Origin: an uncultured Bacteroidales bacterium
Lineage (GTDB): Bacteria; Bacteroidota; Bacteroidia; Bacteroidales; UBA932
Direction: 5' to 3'
Assembly: GCA_934702165.1 (NCBI GenBank)
Contig: CAKUYG010000112.1
Location: forward strand, 1 to 7,144
Length of the DNA: 7,144 bases
In this document: piece by piece, positions 6,936 through 7,144 of the stretch
Layout of the letters: each line of letters opens with the position of its first letter
Position numbering within the stretch: the stretch's first letter is position 1
Position numbers and translations under genes: made by a program
Notes under the pieces: model-generated
What the model was told of the DNA's origin: nothing
Seen by the model: the letters and a program-made list of their open reading frames with translations, nothing else
Database searches by the model: none

Positions 6936-7007
6936 CGTGCCTGCTGGCTGTAGGGGCGATTATTCCATTATCAGCATACTCGAAAAACGCTGCGTCTGGC
7001 AGAACTG

Positions 7008-7048
7008 GTGTTTTGTCCGGAGAAATGGGCGTTGGCCGGACAAAACAC
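7008..7048. repeat. Perfect 13-bp inverted repeat in the operon trailer
   Basis: GTGTTTTGTCCGG (7008-7020) and its exact reverse complement CCGGACAAAACAC (7036-7048) flank a 15-base spacer (agaaatgggcgttgg). As RNA this makes a stable hairpin, with a GC-rich top and an A/U-rich base, about 70 bases after the last stop codon. It is not followed by a U-tract, so it is not itself a canonical terminator; it could stabilise the 3' end, be a protein-binding palindrome, or be a small dispersed repeat. Between the stop (6935) and this repeat I see no ORF or promoter. Confidence 0.75.
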
Positions 7049-7052
7049 AAAT

Positions 7053-7085
7053 AAAAAAGGATGACTGATTCAGTCATCCTTTTTT
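7053..7085. terminator. Bidirectional intrinsic terminator
   Basis: GGATGACTG (7059-7067) and CAGTCATCC (7071-7079) form a perfect 9-bp stem with loop ATT. Six A (7053-7058) precede it and six T (7080-7085) follow, so the stem-loop has a U-tract on whichever strand is transcribed. It should end the plus-strand lipoprotein operon and the convergent tRNA transcript alike. Only the base at 7086 separates it from the tRNA 3' end. Confidence 0.93.
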
Positions 7086-7086
7086 G

Positions 7087-7144
7087 TGGGAGCTGAGGGA
7101 GTCGAACCCCCGACCCTCTGCTTGTAAGGCAGACGCTCTGAACC
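7087..7144 (-). tRNA. tRNA-Val(UAC), 5' part missing at window edge
   Basis: On the minus strand the sequence folds as the 3' three-quarters of a tRNA. It enters in the D-loop (GGTTCA), followed by the D-stem 3' side GAGC, anticodon stem TCTGC/GCAGA (7129-7133 with 7117-7121), loop CTTACAA with anticodon TAC at 7124-7126 (reads GUA, valine), variable region, T-arm with loop TTCGACT, acceptor 3' strand AGCTCCC and discriminator A at 7087. The next bases read CAAAAA, so CCA is not encoded and must be added after transcription. The 5' acceptor strand and D-stem 5' side lie beyond the right edge, as does its promoter. Confidence 0.95.

Noticed and set aside
7008..7048. Inverted repeat as a CRISPR unit or insertion-sequence end
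   Set aside because: There is a single copy with no spaced direct repeats, no transposase frame and no target-site duplication visible.

Overview
The window looks like part of a Bacteroidales chromosome. The evidence is a run of lipoproteins with Bacteroidetes-only domain types (DUF4493-like and PCMD-like), A/T-rich starts with almost no Shine-Dalgarno sequences, and a moderately GC-rich base composition. A Rikenellaceae/Alistipes-like or Cryptobacteroides-like gut genome would fit, but the genus cannot be fixed from the sequence. Family names rest on recognised motifs, not on a database search.

Layout: positions 1-6937 are one tightly packed plus-strand operon that starts left of the window. 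It opens with the last 12 codons of a gene whose C-terminus (LYLDNIKVKIKK) matches the ends of the two complete PCMD proteins here. Then follow a single-domain DUF4493 lipoprotein (45-788), a two-domain DUF4493 lipoprotein (781-2013), a DUF4493-FN3-PCMD lipoprotein (2026-3837), two paralogous outer-membrane beta-barrel proteins (3844-4584 and 4581-5330), and a lipoprotein with two Ig-like domains, an FN3-like domain and a PCMD domain (5334-6935). Junctions range from an 8-bp overlap to a 12-bp gap, so co-transcription and translational coupling are likely. No promoter is visible; it should lie upstream of the window.

The 3' side holds a short intergenic region with a perfect 13-bp inverted repeat (7008-7048), then a bidirectional intrinsic terminator (7053-7085), then the 3' part of a convergent minus-strand tRNA-Val(UAC) gene cut by the right edge.

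How the parts may work together: every protein has an export signal. Four complete products are lipoproteins and two are probable beta-barrels, with no enzyme, regulator, SusC or SusD gene in view. The simplest reading is a cell-surface complex, either a glycan- or ligand-binding assembly or an adhesin/pilus-like structure, in which beta-barrels accompany a set of related lipoproteins. A T-[R/K]-[A/S] motif shortly after the lipid cysteine in all three DUF4493 proteins recalls the maturation site of FimA/Mfa1-type fimbrillins. That is a testable hypothesis, not a demonstrated function.
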